A DNA stretch of 64,000 bases from JAGLWW01 sp964640225 (lineage in GTDB: Archaea > Aenigmatarchaeota > Aenigmatarchaeia > PWEA01 > JAGHBM01). The notes below the pieces were generated by a model. It searched no databases. It had not been told where the DNA came from and saw only the letters and a program-made list of their open reading frames with translations. This document shows, piece by piece, positions 49,179 to 57,833 of the stretch (its first letter is position 1; every line of letters begins with the position of its first letter). Where the stretch lies: positions 44,315 through 108,314 of the forward strand of contig CAZXFI010000002.1 in NCBI GenBank assembly GCA_964640225.1, in the 5' to 3' direction. The position numbers were made by a program, and so were the translations under genes.

Positions 49179-49565
49179 ATGAAAGCCGTGCTTGCCCTCT
49201 TTATTGTAATCCTGGCCGCGGGATGCGTGGAGCCCGGCCCGGAATACGACCCCTCACGGGAAACCATCATGGAGTTCGTTGCAGGCCCATGCGACCGGGC
49301 CATAGACCCCTACGACAGCTCCCAGCACGGCGTCAGGGAAACGAAATGGACCCAGGAGGGCCTGGAGGTAAACGCCTACGTGAGCATAAACTGCGCCGAG
49401 GAAATAGAAGGCGGGGACTTTCTTCTGGAAGGAGACAGGGTGACGCTGTACTATGAGGCCCCCAGGTGCCAGATATGCACCCTTTGCAACTGCTCGCACA
49501 TGCTCACTTACACCTTCGGGAACATTGAAAGAAAGAATTACGTTTTTGAGCTGTCTAGGAAGTGA
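49179..49565 (+). CDS. Putative lipoprotein
   Basis: A 128-residue exported protein. The signal peptide ends in a lipobox-like ILAAGC, so the cysteine may be lipid-modified. The mature part is negatively charged with several more cysteines (AGPCDRA, INCAEEIEGG, RCQICTLCNCSH) suited to disulfides or metal binding. No family was recognised. The stop abuts the convergent UPF0316 gene. Confidence 0.75.
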   Translation: MKAVLALFIVILAAGCVEPGPEYDPSRETIMEFVAGPCDRAIDPYDSSQHGVRETKWTQEGLEVNAYVSINCAEEIEGGDFLLEGDRVTLYYEAPRCQICTLCNCSHMLTYTFGNIERKNYVFELSRK

Positions 49566-50162
49566 CTACTTGCTTTTCCTTTTCCTGAGATTCTTCCTGT
49601 AAAAGCGGCTGGTGTGGCTCCTTCCTGTGAACTTCCCGTTGCTCACGGCCCTCACGTCCTCCACCGAGTAAAAGGCCCGGGGGTTGAATTTCCTTATGAG
49701 CTTCAGCGTCTCGTCCAAATCCTTCCTTTTCACTATCGTAAGTATTATCTTGGAGGCGCCCTTGCCTCCCATTGCGTGCACCACCGTGGCCCCGTAGCCT
49801 TCCGTTCTTATGTACTCCAGAAGCTTCTTCGGGTTTTTCTTGGTTATAATCCTTACCATGAGGTTCCCCATGGCCAGCTTTTCCTCCATGCACAGCCCCA
49901 CGTAGGTCCCCGCGGCAAAGCCCCCTGCGTAGGCCACGTAATTGACCCAGTTGCCGAGATTCTGCATTATCTGGCTTACCGCGAGCAGCCATACCAGGAC
50001 TTCAAAAAATCCTATGAGCGGGGATATGTGCTTCCATCCCCTTGAAATAAAAACTATTCTCAGCGTGCCCAGGGACACATCCAGTATCCTTGCGCAGAAT
50101 ATGAGCACGGGTAACACAAACAGTCCGAAGGTTTCCGAAGTAAGCACGAAAACAGGCTCCAT
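49566..50162 (-). CDS. UPF0316/DUF2179-type membrane protein
   Basis: A 198-residue protein with three N-terminal helices (FVLPVLIFCARILDVSLGTL, then ISPLIGFFEVLVWLLAVSQI and NYVAYAGGFAAGTYVGLCME) and a cytoplasmic domain with GYGATVVHAMGGKGASKIIL, the DUF2179 core. A basic tail (RSHTSRFYRKNLRKRKSK) ends it. The family function is unknown. Related bacterial domains bind cyclic nucleotides or sense ligands, but nothing is claimed here. Confidence 0.87.
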   Translation of the reverse strand: MEPVFVLTSETFGLFVLPVLIFCARILDVSLGTLRIVFISRGWKHISPLIGFFEVLVWLLAVSQIMQNLGNWVNYVAYAGGFAAGTYVGLCMEEKLAMGNLMVRIITKKNPKKLLEYIRTEGYGATVVHAMGGKGASKIILTIVKRKDLDETLKLIRKFNPRAFYSVEDVRAVSNGKFTGRSHTSRFYRKNLRKRKSK

Positions 50163-50217
50163 TTTTCCACCTTCACATGGGTAAGAAGGGAAATTATTTA
50201 AAGATTTATATGGGAAA

Positions 50218-50985
50218 CTAGTCGCTTAACACGTTCCACCATACCGCCTCCTCGTAAAAGCCGGTTTCCGCGGCGTAAATCACTTTCCATGTTCCGTTGT
50301 AGCAGTAAACTTCATACATGGAGCCTCCAATCTCGCTTACTCCCAGAATCAGCTCCCTTTTATCATAGCTCCAGCAGTCCGACGGCATGGTGTAGTTGTT
50401 CAGGGAGCTGGTTTTCACCTGCCATTTCGCCCCCACGGAATCCGCGGGCTTGGTGTAGTTAAGGCTGAAATCCTCTCCCGTGGCTCCGGAAGAGGTGCTC
50501 CAGTTTCCGTCGCAGGTGTTCCCGGTGCAGTTGGTCTCGTCCGCGTTTTCCTGGTAGCTGTAGGTGAAACCCGCCTCGTCCTTGAGCCCCGGGCAGCTCG
50601 TGCTGGAAACAACAAGCTTGTTCAGCACCGGCTCTCCTGGGTAGGAAACCTGAAGAGTCTTCACGTCGTTTATCCCCAGGCTGTCCGGGCTGGGGTCCAT
50701 CTCGTAGGCCCCGGTGGAGTTGTAAAGGACCAGCTTCAGGCCTGTTATTTCCGAGTTGCCTATGTTTTCCACGACAACCGAGGTTTTGGGTCCCACATTT
50801 ACCAGGCTCTTGTGCACCTCCATCTCCGCCACCGCGCAGTCCATGAGGCTTGCGCTCTTGGTTTTCACGCTTTCCTTGGTCTCCTTCGTGAACCCCGTGA
50901 AGAAAGTGGAGGCCATGCCCACCACTGCTATCACCAGGGCCACCATTATGACCGCTGCTATGAGGGGCGAAATTCCCTTGCCCAT
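50218..50985 (-). CDS. Type IV pilin-like protein
   Basis: A 255-residue protein with a class III signal: MGKG then ISPLIAAVIMVALVIAVVGM. Upstream in-frame codons would bury this signal, so ATG 50985 was chosen. The mature part has glycosylation sequons (NST, NCT, NYT) and cysteines in DETNCTGNTCDGNW that may pair. The N-terminal helix matches the smaller pilin at 42.75 kb. The extra C-terminal domain may be a surface-exposed head. Confidence 0.83.
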   Translation of the reverse strand: MGKGISPLIAAVIMVALVIAVVGMASTFFTGFTKETKESVKTKSASLMDCAVAEMEVHKSLVNVGPKTSVVVENIGNSEITGLKLVLYNSTGAYEMDPSPDSLGINDVKTLQVSYPGEPVLNKLVVSSTSCPGLKDEAGFTYSYQENADETNCTGNTCDGNWSTSSGATGEDFSLNYTKPADSVGAKWQVKTSSLNNYTMPSDCWSYDKRELILGVSEIGGSMYEVYCYNGTWKVIYAAETGFYEEAVWWNVLSD

Positions 50986-51022
50986 ATTTATTTTTCGTTT
51001 TTTTACTATAAATTGTGTTTGC

Positions 51023-51181
51023 ATGGAGCGATACAGGAAACCCACGGAGACAACGGAGTGCCCGATTTGCGGCGAAAAAACATACAGAATAAATTACGAC
51101 ACCCTGGAAAGGCACTGCACCAATCCCGGGTGCGGCTACGGCGGAACCAGGAGGAACCTGGAGAACGTGGACATGGACTAG
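51023..51181 (+). CDS. Small zinc-ribbon protein
   Basis: A 52-residue protein with CPICGEKTYRINYDTLERHC and NPGCGYGG. The pairs CPIC and HCTNPGC form a compact zinc-ribbon. ATG 51023 lies about 16 bases after a TACTATAAATT box, consistent with a leaderless message. The last four bases overlap the convergent XRE gene. The function is unknown. Confidence 0.65.
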   Translation: MERYRKPTETTECPICGEKTYRINYDTLERHCTNPGCGYGGTRRNLENVDMD

Positions 51182-51369
51182 TCAAAAACAAACAGTTCCT
51201 CAATCTTCGCTTTGAGCACGCGGGCCACGTCGTGCGCCAGCTTCAGGGAGGGGTTGTACTTTCCCTGCTCCAAAAAAACAATAGTTTCCCTCCTTACCCC
51301 GACTTTGCGGGCAAGCTCCTCCTGCGTGAGGCCGAGCTTCGCGCGGTATTCCCTTATCTTAGTTCTCAT
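51178..51369 (-). CDS. XRE-family HTH regulator
   Basis: A 63-residue helix-turn-helix protein. MRTKIREYRAKLGLTQEELA and KVGVRRETIVFLEQGKYNPS form the DNA-binding unit. ATG 51369 follows the stop of the DUF2178 gene by one base. This pairing of a minimal HTH with a DUF2178 membrane protein is common in archaea and bacteria, and is usually autoregulated. Its targets are unknown. Confidence 0.88.
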   Translation of the reverse strand: MRTKIREYRAKLGLTQEELARKVGVRRETIVFLEQGKYNPSLKLAHDVARVLKAKIEELFVFD

Positions 51370-51370
51370 A

Positions 51371-51784
51371 CTATTCCCCAATTCCCTTTCTTCTCAGGTA
51401 CAGATAGGAAAAAACAAAGGTCAAACCCGATACAAGCACAACCAGCGCCGTGACCCGGCTCCCTTCAAGCTCGTATCCGAACAGAATGTCAATTACAAGG
51501 GGGCCGAAGACCGCGCCCCAGATGGCGGCTATAAATCCGTAATATCCGGCCCTCCAGTTTATCTTTCTCTCCATTTCATCCCTTGCCGGCAGTCCGGCCC
51601 TGGCGTTCTTCAGCCTGTCCGTGATTAAAACGATTGCGCCAGTGACCAGCATGAGTACTATGAAAACCTGTATGTACTCGCCGGGGCCCAGGCTTCCCGC
51701 GCTAACCATGTACAGGGCAAGCGTAAGTATCACAGCCAGGATAATCCCGAAGCCCACGACCACCTTCAGCCAGTCCTTTCTCAC
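51371..51784 (-). CDS. DUF2178 family membrane protein
   Basis: A 137-residue protein with four hydrophobic helices: two at the N-terminus (VVVGFGIILAVILTLALYMV, IQVFIVLMLVTGAIVLI), a loop with ARDEMERKINWRAG, and two more. The DEME(R) loop is a DUF2178 landmark. It is directly followed by an XRE regulator, so the pair is probably one unit. The function is unknown. Confidence 0.82.
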   Translation of the reverse strand: MRKDWLKVVVGFGIILAVILTLALYMVSAGSLGPGEYIQVFIVLMLVTGAIVLITDRLKNARAGLPARDEMERKINWRAGYYGFIAAIWGAVFGPLVIDILFGYELEGSRVTALVVLVSGLTFVFSYLYLRRKGIGE

Positions 51785-51855
51785 AAAAACACCATGTTAA
51801 TTATTTCTAACGTTATATATTTCTAACTTTTAGTATTTAAAGCTTTCCCCAAAAA

Positions 51856-53292
51856 CTAGTCCAGCATGCCTTTCAGTATGCAGTCTACAGCCATGTAATT
51901 AAAAACAGCAGGGCTGGTTTTTGACTCTTTCATGGACTCCTCAAGGCAGGACAAGAAGGGCTTGAACTCGGAGCCGAGTATTTTTTCCGTTTCGTCGTCT
52001 GTTCTTTCAAAGAAAGTCGGGACGTTTTTTGCAGTCAAGTCCACGAACTCCCCTCTTCTGTAGGGTTTTTTGGGAAGCCTGTGCATCGCGGAAATCAGCT
52101 CCCCGTTCAGCAACTGAACCCTTATCGGGCCCTGGTGTAAATGGCCTGTTTTCTTTGACAGCACAGGTTTCGGGTCCACATACTCCTGCAGAGTGTAAGC
52201 GCCCATCTCAACGAACGGGTAAATTTTATTCCTGTTGCCTTTGTAATTTAAAGCAGGGATAAAAGCATGATTTTCCTCGTCTTGATAAGTGAACTTGAAT
52301 CCTGCCTTTAATTTACGCCGGAATTTTCTCCTGAGTTTCGGGATTTCGTCGTCTATTTTCCTCTCTTTGCGGACAATTTCATTGAGCTTTCTCCCGGAAA
52401 GGAAGGAGACATCGCATCCCCGGTGGGTGCACAGGGGCTTTCTTACCGCCACTTTCCCGTTTCCCTTTTCTTCCAGCTCCTCCCGGAAATTTTTCAAGGT
52501 TTCGTATGTGGACATTCCCATTCCAAGGTAAGTTTCCTTGGGGAGCAATTTGTCATAATAATCGCTGCAGTTGGCGGCAACGTAAAGCGGGAAAACCGTC
52601 TTGGGGCCGGCCAGCGTGAAGAGTTCCGTTACTTTCAAGTCGTTGATGAAATTAAAAGGTACTTCGGACTTCTCCCCGTACCAGAAGTTTTTTGAAGAGG
52701 GATGCACCGAGGTTTCGTCACCCCAGTTGACAATCAGGCCGATTTCATCAAACTTGGGGGCCTTGTTTTCCGCCCTCAATCCCGCTTTGCCCAGTTCGGA
52801 AAAATCAACGTGCGCGTAAAGAACCCTGTCTTCCGCGTAAGCCTTGAACACCCCGCAGTCAAATTCCACTTCGGAGTGCCTGGCGGCCTTTTTCAGATAT
52901 TCCAGGTCCTTCATGAAAGCGTTCTTCCTCCCTTTGCGCATGTATCTGGCATGCTTCCTGCGCTCCTTCTCATCCCTTTTCAGGGAATCCTTTACCCAAT
53001 TCAGATGCGCGACTCCCTTCGGTAGGCCATTATAATATTTTTCAAGAGATTTGGGCAGCCTGAACATCTCGGAGTTGCCGGACTTTTCCGTGAAGGTGAA
53101 AAGAATCTTCTCCCCGCCCTTCCTCATTTCTTTCAAAATATTCATGTACTTGTAAACCCTGTCAAACCTGGGCTTGTACCCGGCCCTCTCGGTAAAGCCA
53201 ATTGAGTCGGTCAGGCCGTGGGCGTCTATAATCCTGAATTCTCCCTCCCGGTTCTCAATTACGTCAAACGCGTAGTAATTCTTAAACGCCAT
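51856..53292 (-). CDS. Large protein with ATP-grasp-like features
   Basis: A 478-residue soluble protein of no recognised family. Some segments recall ATP-grasp ligases: RKPLCTHRGCDVSFL in the place of the KPxxGxxGxGV loop, YTLQEYVDPKPV, and PIRVQLLNGELISAMHRLPK, which is very like the conserved R-V-x-x-x-x-G-E strand of RimK-type enzymes. The N-terminal part has FRIIDAHGLTDSIGFT. The likeness was judged by eye. If correct, the enzyme would join an amine to a carboxylate. It stands alone. Confidence 0.55.
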   Translation of the reverse strand: MAFKNYYAFDVIENREGEFRIIDAHGLTDSIGFTERAGYKPRFDRVYKYMNILKEMRKGGEKILFTFTEKSGNSEMFRLPKSLEKYYNGLPKGVAHLNWVKDSLKRDEKERRKHARYMRKGRKNAFMKDLEYLKKAARHSEVEFDCGVFKAYAEDRVLYAHVDFSELGKAGLRAENKAPKFDEIGLIVNWGDETSVHPSSKNFWYGEKSEVPFNFINDLKVTELFTLAGPKTVFPLYVAANCSDYYDKLLPKETYLGMGMSTYETLKNFREELEEKGNGKVAVRKPLCTHRGCDVSFLSGRKLNEIVRKERKIDDEIPKLRRKFRRKLKAGFKFTYQDEENHAFIPALNYKGNRNKIYPFVEMGAYTLQEYVDPKPVLSKKTGHLHQGPIRVQLLNGELISAMHRLPKKPYRRGEFVDLTAKNVPTFFERTDDETEKILGSEFKPFLSCLEESMKESKTSPAVFNYMAVDCILKGMLD

Positions 53293-53379
53293 ACTAATAG
53301 AATCAACAAAAACTTTTTTAAGCCTTTAATCAGACTTTTTAATCCCGAAAAAACAATTACTATACCAGAAGGTGAAAAA

Positions 53380-54078
53380 ATGACTGCAATCCGGTCAAAA
53401 AACCTTTCCAAGTCCTTCGGGGAACTGAAGGCGGTGGACAATCTGTCCCTGTCCATACAGGAAGGCGAGCTTTTCGGTCTGCTGGGCCCGAACGGCTCGG
53501 GAAAGACCACCACGGTGAAGATGCTCACAGGGCAGTTAAGGCCCGACTCAGGCAGGATAGAGGTTCTGGGCGCTGACGTGATTAAAAACCCGGTTAAGGC
53601 AAGAAAACTGGTGGGGATAATCCCGGAGCAGGAGACTCCCCCGAGCTTTCTCACGGCCGAGGAGTACCTGAATTTCGTGGCCAGAATCAGGAAGCTTGAC
53701 GGCGCGGAGACGGACCGCTGGTTTTCCTTCCTGGACTTTGAGGATGAGAAAGACGTGCTGTGCAAGGACCTGTCCCGTGGGACAAGGCAGAAGCTCATGT
53801 TTGCGCAGGCCTTCCTGCACGAGCCTAGGGTGGCCTTCATAGACGAGCCGCTCATAAACCTGGACCCGGTGATACAGAGAAAAGTCAAGGACTACCTGAG
53901 AGAGTACGTGAAAAAGGGCAACACGGTTTTTCTGTGCACGCACGTCCTGGAGATAGCGGAAGAAATATGCATGAGGATAGGCATAATAGACCGCGGAAAG
54001 ATGATACACGAGGGCAAGATAAAGGACCTGAAGAAAAGAAAGCTTGAGGACTTCTTCCTGAAGCTCGTGGAGGGTTAA
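53380..54078 (+). CDS. ABC transporter ATP-binding protein
   Basis: A 232-residue ATPase. Walker A is GPNGSGKTTTVKML, the Q-loop IIPEQETPPSF, Walker B VAFIDEPLINLDP and the switch histidine in FLCTHVLEIAEE. The signature is DLSRGTRQKLMFAQ rather than LSGGQ, a variation tolerated in exporter ATPases. ATG 53380 follows AAGGTGAAAAA. It is one base from the permease gene and forms a two-component exporter of the drug/Cu-type ABC-2 family. Confidence 0.92.
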   Translation: MTAIRSKNLSKSFGELKAVDNLSLSIQEGELFGLLGPNGSGKTTTVKMLTGQLRPDSGRIEVLGADVIKNPVKARKLVGIIPEQETPPSFLTAEEYLNFVARIRKLDGAETDRWFSFLDFEDEKDVLCKDLSRGTRQKLMFAQAFLHEPRVAFIDEPLINLDPVIQRKVKDYLREYVKKGNTVFLCTHVLEIAEEICMRIGIIDRGKMIHEGKIKDLKKRKLEDFFLKLVEG

Positions 54079-54079
54079 A

Positions 54080-55453
54080 ATGCTCCTTAAGGCGATGATT
54101 AAGGAGGAGTGGAGAATGCACTCCACGCTTTTCGGGGGCAGGCTTTTCGCGCTTTTTCCGGTTGTCCTGCTTTTTTTCTCCCTCCTGGGCGGGCTTTTCC
54201 TTCCTGTTTTTATCCGGATATTTCCGGCAAGGGAGCTGGCCGCCATGGCCCACTACGTGTTCCTGCTTTTCGGGGCCAGCGTCGGGGGCTTCGGCCTCTT
54301 CGGAAGGGAGGCCATGAACAGGAGGTTCGGGCAGGCCAGCCTGATTGCCTACTCTTCCAGGACTCTTCCCATATCGGAGCGCTCAATTTTCCTGGACTTC
54401 TTCGTCAAGGACATGCTTTTCTATTTCATCCTTTGGGTAATTCCCATTGCTTCGGGATTTTCGCTGGCCTCTCTCTATCTTTCACTGGGACTTCCCCTCA
54501 CGCTCCTCGCGGCCTCGCTCACGCTGTCTTTCCTGCTGGGCCTGTCCGCGATATTCCTGCTTTCCACAATCTACGTTCATTCAGGCAAAATACTTGTCCT
54601 GCTGCTGGCCCTTTCCGGCGTGGCGCTCCTTTCCGGCTTTCCCCTCTCGCTCCCGAGCCTTTCATTTTTCCTAAACCCTTCTCCCGGCCCGCTCTTGTTC
54701 TCCCTGTTTCTGGTGGTCGCGTCTTCCTCCGTTTCCATACTTTTCATGAAAACCGATTACCCCCGCAAAAAAAGGCACCTCTCGGAAAAGCTCTCCCGGC
54801 TCTCGCCTTTCTTCGGCGGGCAGGGGCATTTCATGGCAAAGGATTTACTGGACCTCCACAGGAGCGAGGGGGGCATGGGCAAGATAATCTTCTCCTACCT
54901 TTTCCCGCTTCTTATACTCTGGTTCCTCCTGTCAATCCTGATGAGGTTCCTCCCTGGCTCCAACTTCCTGGTGCTTTTCTCTCTGTTCCTGGGAATAATC
55001 TCGTCCTCAGTCTACAACTGGCTGACCGAGTTTGACCTGTTCTCCTCATATTCCTTCCTCCCGGTGAGGGTCTCCTCCGTGGTGAAGTCAAAGCTGTCCA
55101 GCTACTCGTTGATAAACCTGCTCTCAATCCTTATACTGCTCGCGGCCGCGCTGGTGTCCGGCCAGGCTTTCTTCCTGCTACCTGCCCTTATGACCCTGGT
55201 ATCGGTCTCGGCCTACGCGCTCGCTGTCACGCTTTACCTCACCGGGCTCTACCCCAACGTGCTCCTTTACAATGCCAAAAATTTCGCGCTTTACATAGCA
55301 ATGATATCCCCGGTCCTCCTGGCCCTGATGTTCCTCTCTGTCTGGAGCCCGTTCCTGCTCGCCTTATCCCCGTTTCCCCTGCTTCCCCTGTCCGCGTACC
55401 TGGTGAAGAAAGCACTGAACAAATGGGACACGTGGCAGGGCCCTGTTTTTTAA
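54080..55453 (+). CDS. ABC-2 type transporter permease
   Basis: A 457-residue membrane protein with about ten hydrophobic segments. It begins MLLKAMIKEEWRMHSTLFGG, the usual cytoplasmic start of ABC-2 permeases, and is translationally linked to the ATPase gene. The extra length over six-helix permeases suggests a duplicated or two-half arrangement. The substrate is unknown. Lipid, peptide or antibiotic export are typical of the family. Confidence 0.82.
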   Translation: MLLKAMIKEEWRMHSTLFGGRLFALFPVVLLFFSLLGGLFLPVFIRIFPARELAAMAHYVFLLFGASVGGFGLFGREAMNRRFGQASLIAYSSRTLPISERSIFLDFFVKDMLFYFILWVIPIASGFSLASLYLSLGLPLTLLAASLTLSFLLGLSAIFLLSTIYVHSGKILVLLLALSGVALLSGFPLSLPSLSFFLNPSPGPLLFSLFLVVASSSVSILFMKTDYPRKKRHLSEKLSRLSPFFGGQGHFMAKDLLDLHRSEGGMGKIIFSYLFPLLILWFLLSILMRFLPGSNFLVLFSLFLGIISSSVYNWLTEFDLFSSYSFLPVRVSSVVKSKLSSYSLINLLSILILLAAALVSGQAFFLLPALMTLVSVSAYALAVTLYLTGLYPNVLLYNAKNFALYIAMISPVLLALMFLSVWSPFLLALSPFPLLPLSAYLVKKALNKWDTWQGPVF

Positions 55454-55502
55454 GCCAGTTTTCCCGGAAAAAAGCTTAAATACTTGAGATGTCTAATAAT
55501 GG

Positions 55503-55575
55503 TGAACGGCTTCGGCTGTTTAGGTGGGGATACCGGCTTCGGTTGGTATCCTTTCCATTTCTTTTCACATCACAA
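55503..55575 (+). ncRNA. Candidate RNA with twin UUCG-capped hairpins
   Basis: A TATA-like box (GCTTAAATAC, 55474-55483) lies about 26 bases before a stretch with two adjacent hairpins. At 55505-55520, AACGGC-TTCG-GCTGTT is a 6-bp stem. At 55528-55551, GGATACCGGC-TTCG-GTTGGTATCC is a 10-bp stem with two G-U pairs. Both are closed by the very stable C(UUCG)G tetraloop. A pyrimidine-rich tail follows, and a TTATTTTTTATG tract near 55592-55602 may terminate. It could be a small RNA or the leader of the lipoprotein gene at 55628. Confidence 0.5.
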
Positions 55576-55627
55576 CTTCTTACTGATTTTATTATTTTTT
55601 ATGTTTTTTTAACCTGTAAGTGTAATA

Positions 55628-56371
55628 ATGAGTATGAAGCCAGTAATAATTGTTCTGTTGCTTATGGTGGTTTTGTTTGTTGGAGGTTGTATCGGGGAAC
55701 CGGAAATAACTTTAAACCCCAATTGCTCTTCTGATTCAGATTGCGTTCTTGAATATACAAAAATGTCAGTTTGTGGTCCATGTGACTTGTCCAACGAAGG
55801 CTATCAGTGTATTTCGCCAGAAGATGTTGAAAAACTAATGCAAATGAAAATTGAAAAAGAAGGTTTACATACATGTAAGATGTGCTACCCGTCCCCCTTG
55901 TTATTCAGGTGTATTTGCAAAGATGGTGAATGTCTGAAGACGGCAGATTGTGAAAATGACATGAACTGCTATTCAAGAGCTCATACTTTTTATTACAGTT
56001 GCGTGGATAATAAGTGCGTTTATAAACCGGAAAAAGAAAACCTAGAAAACTATCTTGACCAAGAAACAATTTTGGTGGGAAGAATAGTTAATCGTGGTGA
56101 TTATTATATATACCCCGGAAACTATAACTTTAGCTTTCATATACTTTTAATTCCTCCCGAATCCGATGAATGGAATAATTTTTTGGGAAACCTTGATTTT
56201 AAAAATAGTATTTATAGTGAGGAAGTTCTGGGTATCAAAGGCACCCTCAAAAAAATTGGAAATTTTGAAAGTTGCGACCCGTCTATTAAATTCGATAAAA
56301 CCCCCATTAAAATGTATTCCTGTGTAATTCCTTCAGAGTTCCAGATAAATGAATTTCAGATATTATCATGA
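55628..56371 (+). CDS. Putative cysteine-rich lipoprotein
   Basis: A 247-residue exported protein with signal peptide VIIVLLLMVVLFVGGC, where the cysteine after VGG is a likely lipidation site. The first half has about fifteen cysteines (CSSDSDCVL, VCGPCDLSNEGYQC, CICKDGEC, DCENDMNCYS) suggesting a disulfide-rich domain. The second half resembles an OB-like beta region (ILVGRIVNRGDYYIYP). It is AT-rich compared with its neighbours and may be acquired. Its function is unknown. Confidence 0.75.
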   Translation: MSMKPVIIVLLLMVVLFVGGCIGEPEITLNPNCSSDSDCVLEYTKMSVCGPCDLSNEGYQCISPEDVEKLMQMKIEKEGLHTCKMCYPSPLLFRCICKDGECLKTADCENDMNCYSRAHTFYYSCVDNKCVYKPEKENLENYLDQETILVGRIVNRGDYYIYPGNYNFSFHILLIPPESDEWNNFLGNLDFKNSIYSEEVLGIKGTLKKIGNFESCDPSIKFDKTPIKMYSCVIPSEFQINEFQILS

Positions 56372-56385
56372 TTGATTAAAACTAA

Positions 56386-57459
56386 CTAGCCCAGAAGCAC
56401 GTCCTTCGGGACCCTGAATTTTATAAAGTAGCTCCCCCCTCTTCCCTTCCTCTCCATTTCTATGAGGTTCATTTCACAGAACTTATTTACGTAATTGCGG
56501 AGCATCCTGTCCCTGAGCCTGCCCCCGGCTTTGCCGTAAACTCCGGAGAGCTCCGGGTAGTAGATTCCCTCATCGGGAATGAGCTTCAGGATTGAGACCT
56601 CCTCCCCGGACAGCTCCGAGGCGAGCTTCACAGGCTTCGCGTGCACGGATTTTTCCAGGCTCTCCTCCAGGTGCTCCATTCCCATCCTTTCCTTACCCTG
56701 CCTTCCCGCAAGCTCCCCCGCCAGCGCCAGCGCTTCCCTGGCTATCCTCACGTCCCCCTTCCTGTCAGCGGCGAAGCGGGCAAGCCGCTCCATGACTTTC
56801 CTGGGGACAACCCCCTTCTGGAAAGCCTGCTTCACCCTTTTTTCTATTATCTCCAGCATCTGCTCCTCGTTGTAAGCCCTGAAGTGCATTTCCTCCAGCG
56901 GACAGAAGGAGCTCTTCACCCTGGGATCCATGTCCCTGAAGGCCATGGGGTCGTTTGATATGGCTATTATCTGCACGGGGATGCCCATCCTTGTGAGGTC
57001 GTACACAAGCCTGCTGTCCTCAAGCTTGTCCGCCTCGTCCAAACACACCGTAAGCCTGGTCTTTGACTTCCCCATCTCCTCAAGGAAGGAGCTAAAAAGC
57101 TCGTCGTAAGCGATACCCCTCCTTGAGGGCATCCTCCTGGTGGGCCTCTCCTTCCTGAAGAAGTCCAGGAAAATTGAGTAAAGCACCCCCATGCTGGTAT
57201 TCTTGTTGAAGCAGTTCACGTAGGAAACCAGCCCCCCGGATTCCTCCATCTCCCTGAAAATGAACTGCACCGAGGCGGTCTTCCCGGTACCGGGAGGCCC
57301 GTGAATGAAAACATGGGTGGCCCTTCCCTTGTGGTACTCCCTTACAAGCTGGCTTATGAAACCTATTTCCTCCATCCTGTTGGGCAGGTGATCCGGCACG
57401 TAGTCCGGGTCAAGCGTTTCCCTCCTGCTGAAAATGGGGTCCTCGTAACAATCGTACAT
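56386..57459 (-). CDS. orc1: Orc1/Cdc6 replication initiator
   Basis: A 357-residue AAA+ ATPase that binds origins. Walker A is GPPGTGKTASVQFIFREM, Walker B VCLDEADKL, sensor 1 QIIAISNDPMAF, and the lid segment is RKGDVRIAREAL-like (DRKGDVRIAREALAL). A C-terminal winged helix (LKLIPDEGIYYPELSGVYGK) is present. In archaea the origin often lies beside orc1. The upstream region here is short (about 60 bases) and no origin-recognition box was identified with confidence. Confidence 0.93.
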   Translation of the reverse strand: MYDCYEDPIFSRRETLDPDYVPDHLPNRMEEIGFISQLVREYHKGRATHVFIHGPPGTGKTASVQFIFREMEESGGLVSYVNCFNKNTSMGVLYSIFLDFFRKERPTRRMPSRRGIAYDELFSSFLEEMGKSKTRLTVCLDEADKLEDSRLVYDLTRMGIPVQIIAISNDPMAFRDMDPRVKSSFCPLEEMHFRAYNEEQMLEIIEKRVKQAFQKGVVPRKVMERLARFAADRKGDVRIAREALALAGELAGRQGKERMGMEHLEESLEKSVHAKPVKLASELSGEEVSILKLIPDEGIYYPELSGVYGKAGGRLRDRMLRNYVNKFCEMNLIEMERKGRGGSYFIKFRVPKDVLLG

Positions 57460-57520
57460 GGTATCACTCCGGAAGAGCTCAATATAAAATGGGGGCAGAA
57501 TAAATAAAAATCAGGAGCGC

Positions 57521-57718
57521 CTAAAGGCAGCTCCCAACCAAAACACAGCGTTCCAACCCATTTATCTCCTCCCAGGGCATTTCAATGGAGCCTGCCCTGA
57601 CGTTTTTTTTGAAAACATGCCCGCCGTGGCACTTGAAAAACCTGCTGAAGGCGGTACTATACTCGGGGTGCACGGGGGCCAACTCCCCGCATACTGGGCA
57701 TATCTCAAAGATGCTCAT
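57521..57718 (-). CDS. Zinc-ribbon-like small protein (paralogue A)
   Basis: A 65-residue protein starting MSIFEICPVCGELAPVHPEY, with a second metal-binding part KCHGGHVFKKN. It is a paralogue of the gene at 57834 (both begin with a hydrophobic strand then CPVCGE). An AAGTCCCGTGAGAAT-type leader follows a TTTTTAAG box, and a 20-base element shared with the paralogue lies just upstream of that box. It is followed by orc1 on the same strand. Confidence 0.7.
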   Translation of the reverse strand: MSIFEICPVCGELAPVHPEYSTAFSRFFKCHGGHVFKKNVRAGSIEMPWEEINGLERCVLVGSCL

Positions 57719-57754
57719 ACTTACAGATTCTCACGGGACTTAAAAAGGGAATTG

Positions 57755-57774
57755 AGAGTGGATTGCAAAGTGCA
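57755..57774 (-). promoter_or_regulatory. 20-base upstream element, copy A
   Basis: On the minus strand TGCACTTTGCAATCCACTCT lies just upstream of the TATA-like box of the gene at 57521. It matches copy B (58084-58103) in 18 of 20 positions. The placement relative to the TATA box is about the same, as expected of an activator or repressor site. Confidence 0.55.
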
Positions 57775-57833
57775 ACCCTTCCCCACACAAAAAGAACCAA
57801 CAGAGCAAAAACAAAAGAAAAAGCTCGGGGGAA

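Noticed and set aside
57460..57520. Replication origin next to orc1/cdc6
   Set aside because: The gap is short, and no origin-recognition boxes or AT-rich unwinding element could be identified with confidence.
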